Source: Pseudomonas petrae
GTDB lineage: Bacteria > Pseudomonadota > Gammaproteobacteria > Pseudomonadales > Pseudomonadaceae
DNA length: 64,000 nucleotides
Reading direction: 5' to 3'
Assembly (NCBI RefSeq): GCF_021728295.1
Contig: NZ_JAKJXE010000007.1
Coordinates: 328,657 to 392,656 of the forward strand
Both the position numbers and the translations under genes were made by a program. Below the pieces are notes generated by a model. The model worked only from the letters and a program-made list of their open reading frames with translations, was not told where the DNA came from and searched no databases. Shown here piece by piece: positions 1-9,519 of the stretch. Within the stretch, counting starts at the first letter, position 1. Every line of letters starts with the position of its first letter.

Positions 1-665
1 CCGGGCGGCGGCTGGGTCAGCAGATAGCCGCTGACATACCGCGCCGCCAGACCGCGCGAACGCACGCACGCCAGCATCAAGTGAGCGAAGTCCTGACAGA
101 CACCCCGGCGGGTTTCCAGGACTTCCACCAGCGGCGTCGCAACTTGAGTCGCCTCGCCATCAAAGGTGAATTCTTCGAATATCTTCTCCATCAGCGCCTG
201 CGCGCACAGCAGCATAGGCCGCCCCGCAGGAAAGCAGCTGGCAGAGAACTCGACGAATGTCTGCTTCAGGTGTACGTAAGGCGATTCGAAGCGATAGCGG
301 CAGGCATCGAGGATGTCCGGTGCCATCCTCGACGCGCTGTAGGTCAGCCGGTGCTGCGTCTCGTCCCATGAAGCGGACCCATTGAAATCCAGCAGCGGCC
401 GTTCCAGCACTTCAATGCGCAGGCGCGCGTTGACCTGCAGCTCATCGTGGGGACGTTCGAATGCCAGGCGCGTCAGCGGATTGCCGAACACGTCCAGCTC
501 ATCGCGGCGCGTGGTCGGCGTCGGGCTGATGACCAGATGCTTTTCAAGGCAACGCTGCCAGGGACTGCGCCGCGGCCACAGATGCGCGAGCTGCTGCGCC
601 AGGGAAACCGGGCTGTCGTATTTGTAGTGAGTGTCGTGGATGATCTGATACTGGGCGCTGTTCAT
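1..665 (-). CDS. Transglutaminase-like cysteine peptidase family protein (3' part cut by window edge)
   Basis: Reading the minus strand from the ATG at 665 gives an open frame of 221 codons with no stop before the window edge, so the C-terminus is missing. The N-terminal 80 or so residues look like the beta-rich domain found in front of bacterial transglutaminase-like enzymes. Near the visible end is the core Cys motif RRGVCQDFAHLML followed by GLAARYVSGYL, which is typical of the family. The start overlaps the stop of the upstream ATP-grasp/alpha-E gene by one base (TGATG), implying translational coupling. Family members are expected to be papain-fold peptidases or amidases; the substrate is unknown. 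The matching His and Asp lie outside the window. Confidence 0.88.
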   Translation of the reverse strand, partial: MNSAQYQIIHDTHYKYDSPVSLAQQLAHLWPRRSPWQRCLEKHLVISPTPTTRRDELDVFGNPLTRLAFERPHDELQVNARLRIEVLERPLLDFNGSASWDETQHRLTYSASRMAPDILDACRYRFESPYVHLKQTFVEFSASCFPAGRPMLLCAQALMEKIFEEFTFDGEATQVATPLVEVLETRRGVCQDFAHLMLACVRSRGLAARYVSGYLLTQPPP

Positions 666-3166
666 CAGACCGACACCGTGCGCTGACTGACGTCGTCTAC
701 GTGGGCGAAATGACGCAGCGCAAGCCGGTCAGAAACATGGCCGCTGGTATCGCCTATGGTCTGCAGCAAATCCGCCAGCCCATCCAGCGCCGCCTTGACG
801 CTGCTCTCGCCGAACAACCCTTCCTCCAGGCAGCCCAGATCAAAGACCGACAGCCGCTGAATCAGCGCCGCGAGGCTGTTGTCCTGGGGCACGCCGAAAT
901 CCTCGTTCATGCGTTTCACCGAGCGGGCCACCAGCTTGAGCTGGAACAGCACCGCATGGGGGTTTTGATCGTCCAGCACCAGCAAATCAAGCACCGGGAT
1001 CAGCTGCGGCAGGGCCAGATAGCGCGAGCGGTAGGTGATCCCGCTGTTGCCCAGTTCAAGCAGCCCGTCCAGGGCGTCCTGATGAAACACTGCCTCGCTG
1101 CGCAGGAAGGCCGCCAGCGTCGTGCACAGAAACTGCAAGCGCTCGATGCGCCGCCCGATCATCAGGAAGCGCCAGCCCTCGTCGCGGGTCATGTCGTCCA
1201 GGGCGAAACCTGACAGCGCCGCCAGCGACATCACCAGTCGGTTGAGAAAATCCAGCAGCTCGCCGAAATCAGGGGTCTCGGTCTCCAGGCTCATGGCTTC
1301 ACGCTGCAATTCCACCAGCGCCTGCCAGTTCTCGCGGGACAACTTACCGCGCACCTGGGACGCCGCCCACTGCAAGCGCTGCAAGTTCGAGCGCAGGCTG
1401 AACGGCCAGTCGTCGCCCAACAACGCTTCGAGCAAACGCTCATGCAGCTTGCTCGGCTCATCTTCATCCTCGAGCGGAAGCAGATTCAACCGTTCCGCCA
1501 GCTCGACCGCCGCTTGCAGGGCGACCGGATCATCGCCATCGACATAGCGCGTCAGCATGATCCGCAGCAGGCGCGCGCTGTTGTCGCATCGCTCGCAATA
1601 ACGACCGAACCAGAACAGGTTTTCCACGACCCGAGACGGCAGATACGGGTCGCGACGAATCAGGTCGTGTACGCCCAGCGAATGGCGATTCTTCCACGGC
1701 TCGCTACCCAGCGGACGCTCACCGAGGATCCAGGTGTCCTTGCTTGCGCCGCCGCGCTGCATCGACACCACGTCGGCGTCGGCATCGGCGGCCACGCGGG
1801 TCAATCCGCCCGGCAGCACACGATAGCCATCGGCCGTCGCCACTGCGTACACGCGCATGCCGATGGCCCGGGGCTGCAGCTGACTGTCCTCGCCCTGCCA
1901 GACCGGCGCGTGGGACAACTGCGCCAGTTCCTGCGCGACGTAGGCATAGGGACGGGCCTGCATGCGCGCGGCCAGGGCCTGACGCTCTTCCTCGCTGAGA
2001 TCGCGGCCGAACACCGGGGCGAAACTCTGGGACGGAAACGCGGGTTTGATGAGCAGCTCAGGCATCTTCTCCAGCGCCTGCGCCAGCACCGGCGGCTCGC
2101 CGCACCACCACGTGGCGATCGATGGCAACAGCAGCTCTTCGCCAAACAGGTGTTCATTGATTTTGGGCAGAAAACCCAGTAGCCCGGGCGACTCCAGCAC
2201 GCCGCTGCCCAAGGCGTTGGCAACCAGCACGCGACCCTGTCGCACGGCTTGCAGCAGGCCCGGCACGCCCAGCGCCGAATCCGTGCGCAATTCCAGCGGA
2301 TCGCAGAAGTCGTCGTCCAGACGGCGCATGATCGCGTGAACTCGACGCAGGCCGCTGAGGGTTTTCAGGTACACCGTGGCATCGCGCACGGTCAGGTCGC
2401 TGCCTTCCACGAGCGGATAGCCCAGCTGACCGGCCAGATAAAGATGCTCGAAATAGCTCTCGTTGAAACGTCCGGGCGTCAGCAACACCACCAGCGGTGC
2501 TTCGTGGCTGGTCGGTGCCTGGCGCGCGAGTGTTTCCTGCAGCGACCGAAAGAAATTCGAGAGGTGCTGGACTTGCAGATCCCGGTACAACTCGGGAAAC
2601 GCCCGCGACACGATCAGGCGGTTTTCCAGCGCGTAACCCGCACCCGACGGCGCCTGAGTCCGGTCGGCGGTGACCCACCAGCGACCGTCGGGCGTGCGCG
2701 CCAGGTCCACCGCGTACACATGCAGAAAGGTCCCTTCGGGCGGCGTCACGCCCTGGCATGGCCAGAGAAAATTGTTGTGGCCGAACACCAGTTCCGCCGG
2801 CAGCAGACCTTCGGCGATCAGTTCCTGCGGGCCGTAGAGATCAGCCAGCACGGCATTGAGCAGACGCGCGCGCTGGGCGATGCCGGCCGCCAGTGGCTGC
2901 CACTCTTCCAGTGGAATCACGTGGGGCAGCATGTCCAGTTCCCAGGGCCGATCGGCACCCTTGGGGTCGGCGTAGACGTTATAGGTGACGCCGTTTTCCT
3001 GAATCTGCCGGGCGAGCAGCGCCTGACGCTGGATGAGCTGCGCAGGTGTGCTGCGCTGGAGATGCTCGTGCAGACGCTGCCAATGCGACCGAACGGCGCC
3101 GCTGGCATCCAGCATCTCGTGATAGGTACCCGGGGTGAGCGGATAGTGGTCAAGCAGGTCAGGCAT
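665..3166 (-). CDS. Circularly permuted ATP-grasp / alpha-E domain fusion protein
   Basis: This 833-residue protein has an N-terminal circularly permuted ATP-grasp-type domain (about residues 1-480) and a C-terminal all-helical alpha-E domain beginning near the LPSRVVENLFWFGRYCER stretch (about 510-815). The ATP-grasp fold predicts ATP-dependent carboxylate-amine ligation. Comparative genomics of amidoligases groups it with alpha-E and transglutaminase-like proteins as a putative peptide synthesis and cleavage system, but no substrate is established. The frame is open upstream to a TTG at 3202; I prefer the ATG at 3166 because the family usually begins MPDLLDHYPL. The stop overlaps the next gene's ATG, and the large transglutaminase gene lies 137 bases upstream on the same strand. 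Confidence 0.88.
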   Translation of the reverse strand: MPDLLDHYPLTPGTYHEMLDASGAVRSHWQRLHEHLQRSTPAQLIQRQALLARQIQENGVTYNVYADPKGADRPWELDMLPHVIPLEEWQPLAAGIAQRARLLNAVLADLYGPQELIAEGLLPAELVFGHNNFLWPCQGVTPPEGTFLHVYAVDLARTPDGRWWVTADRTQAPSGAGYALENRLIVSRAFPELYRDLQVQHLSNFFRSLQETLARQAPTSHEAPLVVLLTPGRFNESYFEHLYLAGQLGYPLVEGSDLTVRDATVYLKTLSGLRRVHAIMRRLDDDFCDPLELRTDSALGVPGLLQAVRQGRVLVANALGSGVLESPGLLGFLPKINEHLFGEELLLPSIATWWCGEPPVLAQALEKMPELLIKPAFPSQSFAPVFGRDLSEEERQALAARMQARPYAYVAQELAQLSHAPVWQGEDSQLQPRAIGMRVYAVATADGYRVLPGGLTRVAADADADVVSMQRGGASKDTWILGERPLGSEPWKNRHSLGVHDLIRRDPYLPSRVVENLFWFGRYCERCDNSARLLRIMLTRYVDGDDPVALQAAVELAERLNLLPLEDEDEPSKLHERLLEALLGDDWPFSLRSNLQRLQWAASQVRGKLSRENWQALVELQREAMSLETETPDFGELLDFLNRLVMSLAALSGFALDDMTRDEGWRFLMIGRRIERLQFLCTTLAAFLRSEAVFHQDALDGLLELGNSGITYRSRYLALPQLIPVLDLLVLDDQNPHAVLFQLKLVARSVKRMNEDFGVPQDNSLAALIQRLSVFDLGCLEEGLFGESSVKAALDGLADLLQTIGDTSGHVSDRLALRHFAHVDDVSQRTVSV

Positions 3167-3269
3167 GGAAGGCTCGGCAGACAACAAAAGGACTCGAATC
3201 AACAGCGCTTAGACTAGCGCAGACAACATGACACGCAGGGGCGCTCTCCATGTTTTAAACGGGCGGCAT

Positions 3270-3296
3270 GGCGACCTGACCCCACGTCAGGTCGCC
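3270..3296 (-). terminator. Perfect 11-bp hairpin between the two operon genes
   Basis: GGCGACCTGAC (3270-3280) and GTCAGGTCGCC (3286-3296) form a perfect stem with a 5-base loop, just after the stop of the large transglutaminase gene at 3304. There is no strong U-tract on the minus strand, so this may be an attenuator or mRNA-stability hairpin rather than a full terminator. Confidence 0.45.
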
Positions 3297-3303
3297 GGCG
3301 CGG

Positions 3304-6300
3304 CTACCGATGCAGGCGCAGGTCCAGGGTCATCGGCAATTCATCGTTGAGGGTCAGCGCAGGAACCTCCAGTTTGCCGGGGCTGTGGCCGACCCGGAAG
3401 AACCGCGCCAGACGTCGGCTTTCCGCTTCATTGGCGTTCACCGGCAGGGTTTCGTAATTGCGCCCGCCGGGATGGGCGACATGATACTCGCAGCCCCCCA
3501 GCGAGCGCTGCATCCAGGTGTCGAGGATGTCGAAGACCAGCGGCGCATGCACCGGGATCGTCGGCTGCAAGGCGTTGGTCGGCTGCCAGGCGCGGTAGCG
3601 CACCCCCGCAACGAACTCGCCCACGCGCCCAGTCGGTCGCAAAGGCACCGGCACGCCATTGCAGGTGAGCATGTAACGCTGCGGCGGCAGACCCGTGACT
3701 TTCAGCTGCAAGCGCTCAAGTGACGAGTCCACATAGCGAACCGCGCCACCCGCTGCACCCTCCTCGCCCAAGACGTGCCACGGCTCCAGCGCCTGACGCA
3801 GCTCCAGCTCGATACCGCTGACGGCGTAGTCGCCGACCTTCGGAAAGCGAAACTCCAGATGCGCCGCAAACCACTCGGCGCGCACGGGATAACCCGCATT
3901 GTTGAGCTCGGCGATGACGTCGGCGAAATCCTGCTCGATGAAGTGAGGCAGCATGAACCGGTCATGCAGCTCGGTGCCCCAGCGCGCCAGCTTCGTCGGT
4001 GCATAAGGCTCGCGCCAGAAACGCGCGACCAGTGCCCGCAGCAACAACTGCTGCGCAAGGCTCATGCGCGCGTGCGGCGGCATCTCGAACGCGCGCAGTT
4101 CCAGCAGACCCAAACGGCCGGTGGCGCCATCGGGCGAGTACAGCTTGTCGATGCAGAATTCCGCGCGGTGGGTGTTGCCGGTCACGTCGATCAGCAGGTT
4201 GCGCAGCAGCCGGTCCACCAGCCACGGCGCGCATTCTTCGCCCGGCTCGGGCATCTGCGAAAAGGCGATTTCCAACTCGTACAACGAGTCGTTGCGCGCT
4301 TCGTCGACCCGCGGTGCCTGCGAGGTCGGGCCGATGAACAACCCGGAGAACAAGTAGGACAGCGACGGGTGGTTATGCCAGTAGCTCAACAGGCTGCGTA
4401 GCAGATCCGGCCGACGCAAGAAGGGCGAGTCGCCCGGCGTCGCGCCACCGAGGACAAAATGGTTGCCGCCGCCGGTGCCTGTATGGCGCCCGTCGATCAT
4501 GAATTTTTCAGTGGTCAGCCGGGTCAGGCGCGCCTGTTCGTAAAGAAATTCGGTGCGTTCGACCAACTCGTCCCACGTCGACGACGGCTGCACGTTCACT
4601 TCAATCACGCCAGGATCCGGGGTGATACGAAAGTTCGCCAGACGCGGATCGCTCGGTGGCTCGTAACCTTCCAGTAACACCGGGCAGCGCATGTCTTCAG
4701 CCGTCGCTTCGATGGCGGCGACCAATTCCAGATAGGCCTCAAGGGATTGCAGCGGCGGCATGAATAGATATAACCGCCCGCCGCGCGCCTCGGCGCTCAG
4801 TGCGGTGCGGGTCAACCAATCGGCCGACTCGTCGATCTCGGGTTCGCGGTCGACACTGGGATCGCCCTGCTCTGCCAAGCCGTCCAGTCGCGACTGAACC
4901 TCGTCGCGGTCGGGCAGCTCGGCAAATGCCTGGTTGTGATCGGTCGGATGGATGTAGGGGTATTCCGCCGCCTTGACCCACGGCTGCGAAGCCAGGGGCA
5001 AGCGATAGCCAAGGGCGGAATCCCCCGGAACCAGACGGCAATGCTCGTCGCGCAGGTACCAGCGGCCGCTCTGCCAGTGATCGTCGGCCGCGGTTCGCGC
5101 CAGCGGCAGAACGTGGCCGATGATTGTGTCGAGCCCTTGAGAGAATACTTTGCGCAGGCGGGCACGCTCGAGGGGGTCCTCAAGACGCGAAGCTTCGGCG
5201 CTGACGTTTTTGGGCAGCGCGCCCTCACGCCACAGGTAATAGAAGTTGTCTTCGTACGCGGGGAAAACGAAGCGCGTCGGCAGCTTCAGCCGCTCGGCAA
5301 TGCTGCGCAGGAAACTGCCTGCCATCTCGCTGTCGGCGCCATAGTCCCGGGTTTCGTCGGCAACCAGCGCGTTGTTGCGCCACACGGATTGCCCGTCCTT
5401 ACGCCAGAAGCAGTTCAGCGACCAGCGCGGCAACTGCTCACCGGGGTACCACTTGCCCTGACCGAAATGAACGATGCCCTGAGGCGCGTAATGGTTGCGC
5501 ATGCGCTGGTACAACTCGGCCGACAGCAGACGCTTCTTCGGACCCAGCGCGGCGGTGTTCCATTCATCGCCGTCACGGTCGTCGATGGACACAAAGGTCG
5601 GCTCGCCGCCCATGGTGAGGCGCACGTCATGGGCGACCAGATCGCTGTCGATCTGGCGTCCCAGCGCCTGAATGTCCTGCCACTGCTCTTCGGTGTAGGG
5701 CTTGGTGACGCGCGGCGCTTCCCAGATACGCTCCACCGACATCTCGTGGCTGAACTCGGTTTTGCAGGGTTCGACCAGCCCGCTGATTGGCGCCGCCGAA
5801 GAAGGCTCGGGACTGCACGCCAACGGAATGTGACCCTCACCGGCAAACAAGCCGGAGGTCGCGTCAAGGCCCACCCAGCCAGCGCCCGGCAGATACACCT
5901 CGCACCAGGCGTGCAAGTCAGTGAAATCAACGTCGGTGCCGGACGGTCCGTCCAGCGCTTTGACATCGGCCTTGAGCTGAATCAAATAGCCGGACACAAA
6001 CCGCGCGGCCAGGCCCAGGTGACGCAGCAATTGCACCAGCAGCCAGGCCGAGTCACGGCACGAGCCGGAGGCGTTTTCGAGGGTGTATTCCGGCGTCTGA
6101 ATGCCCGGCTCCATGCGAATCAGGTAACCGATGTCATTGGCCAGACGCTGGTTAAGACCCACCAGAAAGTCGATCGCCGGAATCGGCGTGCGGTCGATGC
6201 TGTCCAGATACGCCTGAAATCTCGGGGTCAGCGGCAGCTTTTCCAGATAGGGCTGCAGCTCGTGATGCTCTTCGCGGGCATAGGTGAACGGGATCTTCTC

Positions 6301-6597
6301 GGCGTAAGGCTCAAGGAAGAAATCGAAGGGGTTGAACACCGCCATCTCGGCGACCAGGTCCACTTCGATACGTAGTTCGTCGGTTTTGTCCGGAAAAACC
6401 AATCTCGCCAGGTAATTCCCCTGCGGGTCCTGCTGCCAGTTGATGAAGTGGTTTTCAGGAAGGACTTTCAGCGAATACGACAACACGCGCGTACGGCTGT
6501 GGGCCGCCGGGCGCAAGCGGACGATCTGCGGACCCAGCTCTACCGCGCGTTCGTAGCGGTAATGCGTAACGTGGTGCAAGGCAATGTGAATCGACAC
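3304..6597 (-). CDS. Large transglutaminase-like protein with DUF2126 C-terminus
   Basis: The product is 1097 residues from a GTG at 6597, which has a perfect AGGAGG (6609-6604) six bases upstream; the longer frame from a TTG at 6639 has no such signal. An N-terminal beta domain (about 1-90) is followed by a transglutaminase core with Cys in NASGSCRDSAWLL (near residue 176), His in DLHAWCEVYL (near 228) and Asp in GLDATSG (near 245), so the catalytic triad looks intact. The remaining roughly 800 residues match the DUF2126-type region that accompanies this family. It is the first gene of the operon with the ATP-grasp/alpha-E protein and the second transglutaminase. A peptidase or amidase role is inferred from fold; the biological substrate is unknown. 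Confidence 0.9.
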   Translation of the reverse strand: MSIHIALHHVTHYRYERAVELGPQIVRLRPAAHSRTRVLSYSLKVLPENHFINWQQDPQGNYLARLVFPDKTDELRIEVDLVAEMAVFNPFDFFLEPYAEKIPFTYAREEHHELQPYLEKLPLTPRFQAYLDSIDRTPIPAIDFLVGLNQRLANDIGYLIRMEPGIQTPEYTLENASGSCRDSAWLLVQLLRHLGLAARFVSGYLIQLKADVKALDGPSGTDVDFTDLHAWCEVYLPGAGWVGLDATSGLFAGEGHIPLACSPEPSSAAPISGLVEPCKTEFSHEMSVERIWEAPRVTKPYTEEQWQDIQALGRQIDSDLVAHDVRLTMGGEPTFVSIDDRDGDEWNTAALGPKKRLLSAELYQRMRNHYAPQGIVHFGQGKWYPGEQLPRWSLNCFWRKDGQSVWRNNALVADETRDYGADSEMAGSFLRSIAERLKLPTRFVFPAYEDNFYYLWREGALPKNVSAEASRLEDPLERARLRKVFSQGLDTIIGHVLPLARTAADDHWQSGRWYLRDEHCRLVPGDSALGYRLPLASQPWVKAAEYPYIHPTDHNQAFAELPDRDEVQSRLDGLAEQGDPSVDREPEIDESADWLTRTALSAEARGGRLYLFMPPLQSLEAYLELVAAIEATAEDMRCPVLLEGYEPPSDPRLANFRITPDPGVIEVNVQPSSTWDELVERTEFLYEQARLTRLTTEKFMIDGRHTGTGGGNHFVLGGATPGDSPFLRRPDLLRSLLSYWHNHPSLSYLFSGLFIGPTSQAPRVDEARNDSLYELEIAFSQMPEPGEECAPWLVDRLLRNLLIDVTGNTHRAEFCIDKLYSPDGATGRLGLLELRAFEMPPHARMSLAQQLLLRALVARFWREPYAPTKLARWGTELHDRFMLPHFIEQDFADVIAELNNAGYPVRAEWFAAHLEFRFPKVGDYAVSGIELELRQALEPWHVLGEEGAAGGAVRYVDSSLERLQLKVTGLPPQRYMLTCNGVPVPLRPTGRVGEFVAGVRYRAWQPTNALQPTIPVHAPLVFDILDTWMQRSLGGCEYHVAHPGGRNYETLPVNANEAESRRLARFFRVGHSPGKLEVPALTLNDELPMTLDLRLHR

Positions 6598-6785
6598 GGC
6601 GTGCCTCCTGCGAGCCTGGACGGTAACGGAGCTGCGCAAGACTTATGCCACCCCGGCAAATCAGGCGCCCCCGGCATTGAGGTAGCTTGTTCAGCCAAGC
6701 ACAGCACCAAAATCGCGCCAGCTTCAACGAATGGTGCAAGGGTCGCACGGAAATGAGGCGGGTGGGATTATTTGCACCGGAATGC

Positions 6786-6813
6786 AAAACGCCAGCTCGA
6801 AAGCTGGCGTTTT
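6786..6813. terminator. Bidirectional hairpin terminator after ygiQ
   Basis: AAAACGCCAGCT (6786-6797) and AGCTGGCGTTTT (6802-6813) form a perfect 12-bp stem with a CGAA loop. The T/A ends give a U-tract on either strand. It lies 46 bases past the ygiQ stop and about 190 bases upstream of the large transglutaminase gene. Confidence 0.8.
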
Positions 6814-6858
6814 GTTGGAGCGAAGAAGATTTGGCGAGAGGGCATTGGCGCGAATGCG

Positions 6859-9168
6859 TCAGCGTGGAAACACCGGCTGGCGCGAAGGCTTCTTGCTTTT
6901 GCCGCCTTTGCCACCCTTGGCGGCATCAGCGCGTTCCTTGGCGGCGTCCCTGTTACGAGCAGCCGCAGCGGCCTTGGCCTCTTCGCGCTTGTCCCAAGGC
7001 TTGCTGCCGTCGCTTGCACGCTGAGGCAAGCCCGTGTGCTGCGTCAGGATCTTGGTGGTCTTGGCAACCTTGTGGCTACCAGCCGGCGTCGAGTTCTTGC
7101 GGCGCGCGCTCTGATAGGTGTCGGTTTCCGGCTGGTGCAGCGGAATCAACTGATGCTTGCCCGGCCCGATCAGATCGGCACGGCCCATACGCTCCAGCGC
7201 TTCACGCAGCATCGGCCAGCCCTTCGGATCGTGGTAGCGCAGGAACGCCTTGTGCAGACGGCGCTGCTCTTCGCTCTTGACGATGGTGACCGAATCGCTC
7301 TTGTACGTGACCTTGCGCAGCGGGTTCTTGCCAGAGTGGTACATGGCCGTTGCACTGGCCATCGGCGACGGATAGAACGCCTGCACCTGATCTGCACGGA
7401 AGCCGTTGCCCTTGAGCCACAGCGCGAGGTTCATCATGTCCTCGTCGGTCGTGCCCGGGTGGGCCGCGATGAAGTAAGGAATCAGGTACTGCTCTTTGCC
7501 CGCTTCCTTGGAGTACTTCTCGAACATGCGCTTGAACTTGTCATAGCTGCCAATGCCCGGCTTCATCATCTGGTTGAGCGGACCTTCTTCGGTGTGCTCA
7601 GGCGCAATCTTCAGGTAACCGCCGACGTGGTGGGTCACCAGTTCCTTGACGTACTCGGGCGATTCCACGGCCAGGTCGTAACGCAGACCGGAGGCGATCA
7701 GAATCTTCTTCACGCCGGGCAGTTCGCGGGCGCTACGGTACAGCTGAATCAATGCCGAGTGATCAGTGTTCAGGTTTGGGCAGATACCAGGGAACACGCA
7801 CGACGGCTTGCGGCACGCCGATTCGATTTCCGGGCTCTTGCAAGCGATGCGATACATGTTCGCCGTCGGCCCGCCGAGGTCGGAAATCACGCCGGTAAAA
7901 CCAGGGACCTTGTCACGGATTTCTTCGATCTCGCGAATGATCGAGTCGTGGGAACGGTTCTGAATGATCCGGCCTTCGTGCTCGGTGATCGAGCAGAACG
8001 TACAGCCGCCGAAGCAGCCGCGCATGATGTTCACCGAGAAACGGATCATGTCGTAGGCCGGGATCTTCTCCTTGCCGTAGACCGGGTGCGGAATGCGCGC
8101 GTAAGGCATGCCGAACACGTAGTCCATTTCTTCGGTAGTCATCGGAATGGGCGGCGGGTTGAACCAGACATCCACTTCGCCGTGCTTCTGAACCAGCGCG
8201 CGGGCGTTGCCGGGATTGGTTTCCAGGTGCAGTACACGGTTGGCGTGGGCATACAGCACCGCGTCGGCGCGCACCTTCTCCATCGACGGCAGACGGATGA
8301 CCGTTTTGTCGCGGGTCATGCGCGGGCTCGCCAGAATCTGCACAACCTTCGCTTCGTTCGGATCCTCGACGTCACCCTTTTCCTGCTCGATGGCACAGGC
8401 CTGGGTATCTTGAGTATTCACGTACGGATTGATGATCTTGTCGATCTTGCCTGGACGGTCGATACGCGTGGAGTCGACTTCGTACCAGCCTTCCGGCGTA
8501 TCACGACGAATGAATGCCGTGCCGCGCACGTCAGTGATGCTTTCGATCGTCTCGCCATAGGACAGGCGAGTAGCCACTTCGACGATGGCCCGCTCGGCGT
8601 TGCCGTACAACAGGATGTCGGCGCAGGCGTCGATCAGGATCGAGTTGCGAACCTTGTCCTGCCAGTAGTCGTAGTGAGCGATACGGCGCAGCGATGCTTC
8701 GATGCCACCCAGAACGATCGGCACGTTCTTGTAGGCTTCCTTGCAACGCTGGCTGTAGACCAGACTCGCACGGTCCGGACGCTTGCCCGCCATGCCGCCC
8801 GGCGTGTACGCATCGTCGGAGCGAATCTTTTTGTCGGCGGTGTAACGGTTGATCATCGAATCCATGTTGCCGGCCGCGACACCGAAAAACAGGTTCGGCT
8901 CACCGAGCTTCATGAAGTCGTCTTTTGACTTCCAGTCAGGCTGCGCAATGATCCCGACGCGGAAGCCTTGGGACTCCAGCAGCCGGCCGATGATTGCCAT
9001 GCCAAATGAGGGGTGATCGACGTAGGCATCACCCGTGACGATGATGATGTCGCACGAATCCCAGCCAAGCTGATCCATTTCTTCCCGGCTCATCGGCAGG
9101 AAAGGCGCTGGTCCGAAACATTCGGCCCAGTACTTCGGATAGTCAAATAACGGCTTGGCTGCTTGCAT
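6859..9168 (-). CDS. ygiQ: YgiQ family radical SAM protein
   Basis: The 769-residue product contains the radical SAM iron-sulfur motif RGCFGGCTFCSITEHEG (CxxxCxxC, near residues 380-390) inside the YgiQ-family layout: an N-terminal region beginning KPLFDYPKYWAECFGPAPFLP, the central SAM barrel, and a Lys/Arg-rich C-terminal tail (KGGKGGKSKKPSRQ). E. coli YgiQ is a little shorter. The reaction is not established for the family. The open frame extends upstream to 9393, but that extension translates a REP palindrome and is not credible; the ATG at 9168 matches the family start. It is monocistronic, with a strong hairpin terminator downstream. Confidence 0.92.
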   Translation of the reverse strand: MQAAKPLFDYPKYWAECFGPAPFLPMSREEMDQLGWDSCDIIIVTGDAYVDHPSFGMAIIGRLLESQGFRVGIIAQPDWKSKDDFMKLGEPNLFFGVAAGNMDSMINRYTADKKIRSDDAYTPGGMAGKRPDRASLVYSQRCKEAYKNVPIVLGGIEASLRRIAHYDYWQDKVRNSILIDACADILLYGNAERAIVEVATRLSYGETIESITDVRGTAFIRRDTPEGWYEVDSTRIDRPGKIDKIINPYVNTQDTQACAIEQEKGDVEDPNEAKVVQILASPRMTRDKTVIRLPSMEKVRADAVLYAHANRVLHLETNPGNARALVQKHGEVDVWFNPPPIPMTTEEMDYVFGMPYARIPHPVYGKEKIPAYDMIRFSVNIMRGCFGGCTFCSITEHEGRIIQNRSHDSIIREIEEIRDKVPGFTGVISDLGGPTANMYRIACKSPEIESACRKPSCVFPGICPNLNTDHSALIQLYRSARELPGVKKILIASGLRYDLAVESPEYVKELVTHHVGGYLKIAPEHTEEGPLNQMMKPGIGSYDKFKRMFEKYSKEAGKEQYLIPYFIAAHPGTTDEDMMNLALWLKGNGFRADQVQAFYPSPMASATAMYHSGKNPLRKVTYKSDSVTIVKSEEQRRLHKAFLRYHDPKGWPMLREALERMGRADLIGPGKHQLIPLHQPETDTYQSARRKNSTPAGSHKVAKTTKILTQHTGLPQRASDGSKPWDKREEAKAAAAARNRDAAKERADAAKGGKGGKSKKPSRQPVFPR

Positions 9169-9299
9169 ATCGATGACCAGTGTTCGTGTCAGGGGGCGAT
9201 TTTCGCGTAGAAATTCGCGGGCGCGGAGAATAGCACAAATTTTGATCAAATCCGACGACAGTAGTCGGATTAGTGAACGGCATGAATCGCGACGCTGAA

Positions 9300-9495
9300 G
9301 CCCTTCGGGCCTTTCCCGGGCAAGCGCGCTCCTACATTTGTTTAAACGTGCCGCATTCCGATAGACCTCTTTGCCAGCCTCGCTTAGCCACACTCAATCG
9401 AGCGATTGCTCAAGGGCTATCAACTCGGTTAATCAGGCCGTGGCACGTTGCAAACAATGTAGGAGCGCGCTTGCCCGCGATAGGCCCGCAGGGCA
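9300..9495. repeat. Pair of inverted REP elements in the dnaB-ygiQ gap
   Basis: This fills most of the 351-base gene-free stretch 9169-9519. Arm 1 (9300-9342) and arm 2 (9454-9495) are about 42 bases each and almost perfect reverse complements. Each contains the REP core (GTAGGAGCGCGCTTGCCCGC on one strand at 9460-9479; its complement with one change at 9316-9335). They face outward with about 110 bases between. A separate small hairpin, ATCCGAC (9250-9256) with GTCGGAT (9264-9270), lies in the ygiQ leader next to a TTTGATCAAA palindrome (9241-9250). No gene is seen in the gap. Confidence 0.85.
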
Positions 9496-9519
9496 TCAAA
9501 GTCGCAGTCTACCGACTAC

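Noticed and set aside
1801..2223. Arg/Ser/Cys-rich minus-strand frame inside the alpha-E gene
   Set aside because: Out-of-frame shadow of the ATP-grasp/alpha-E coding sequence; biased composition and no start signal.
6772..8928. Long plus-strand open frame of about 718 codons opposite ygiQ
   Set aside because: It is the mirror of a high-GC coding strand. No ribosome-binding site or recognisable domain is present, and the minus-strand frame carries the radical SAM motif.
9169..9393. N-terminal extension of YgiQ to 9393
   Set aside because: The extra residues (KCRSALARERPEG) translate a REP palindrome; the family starts at the ATG at 9168.
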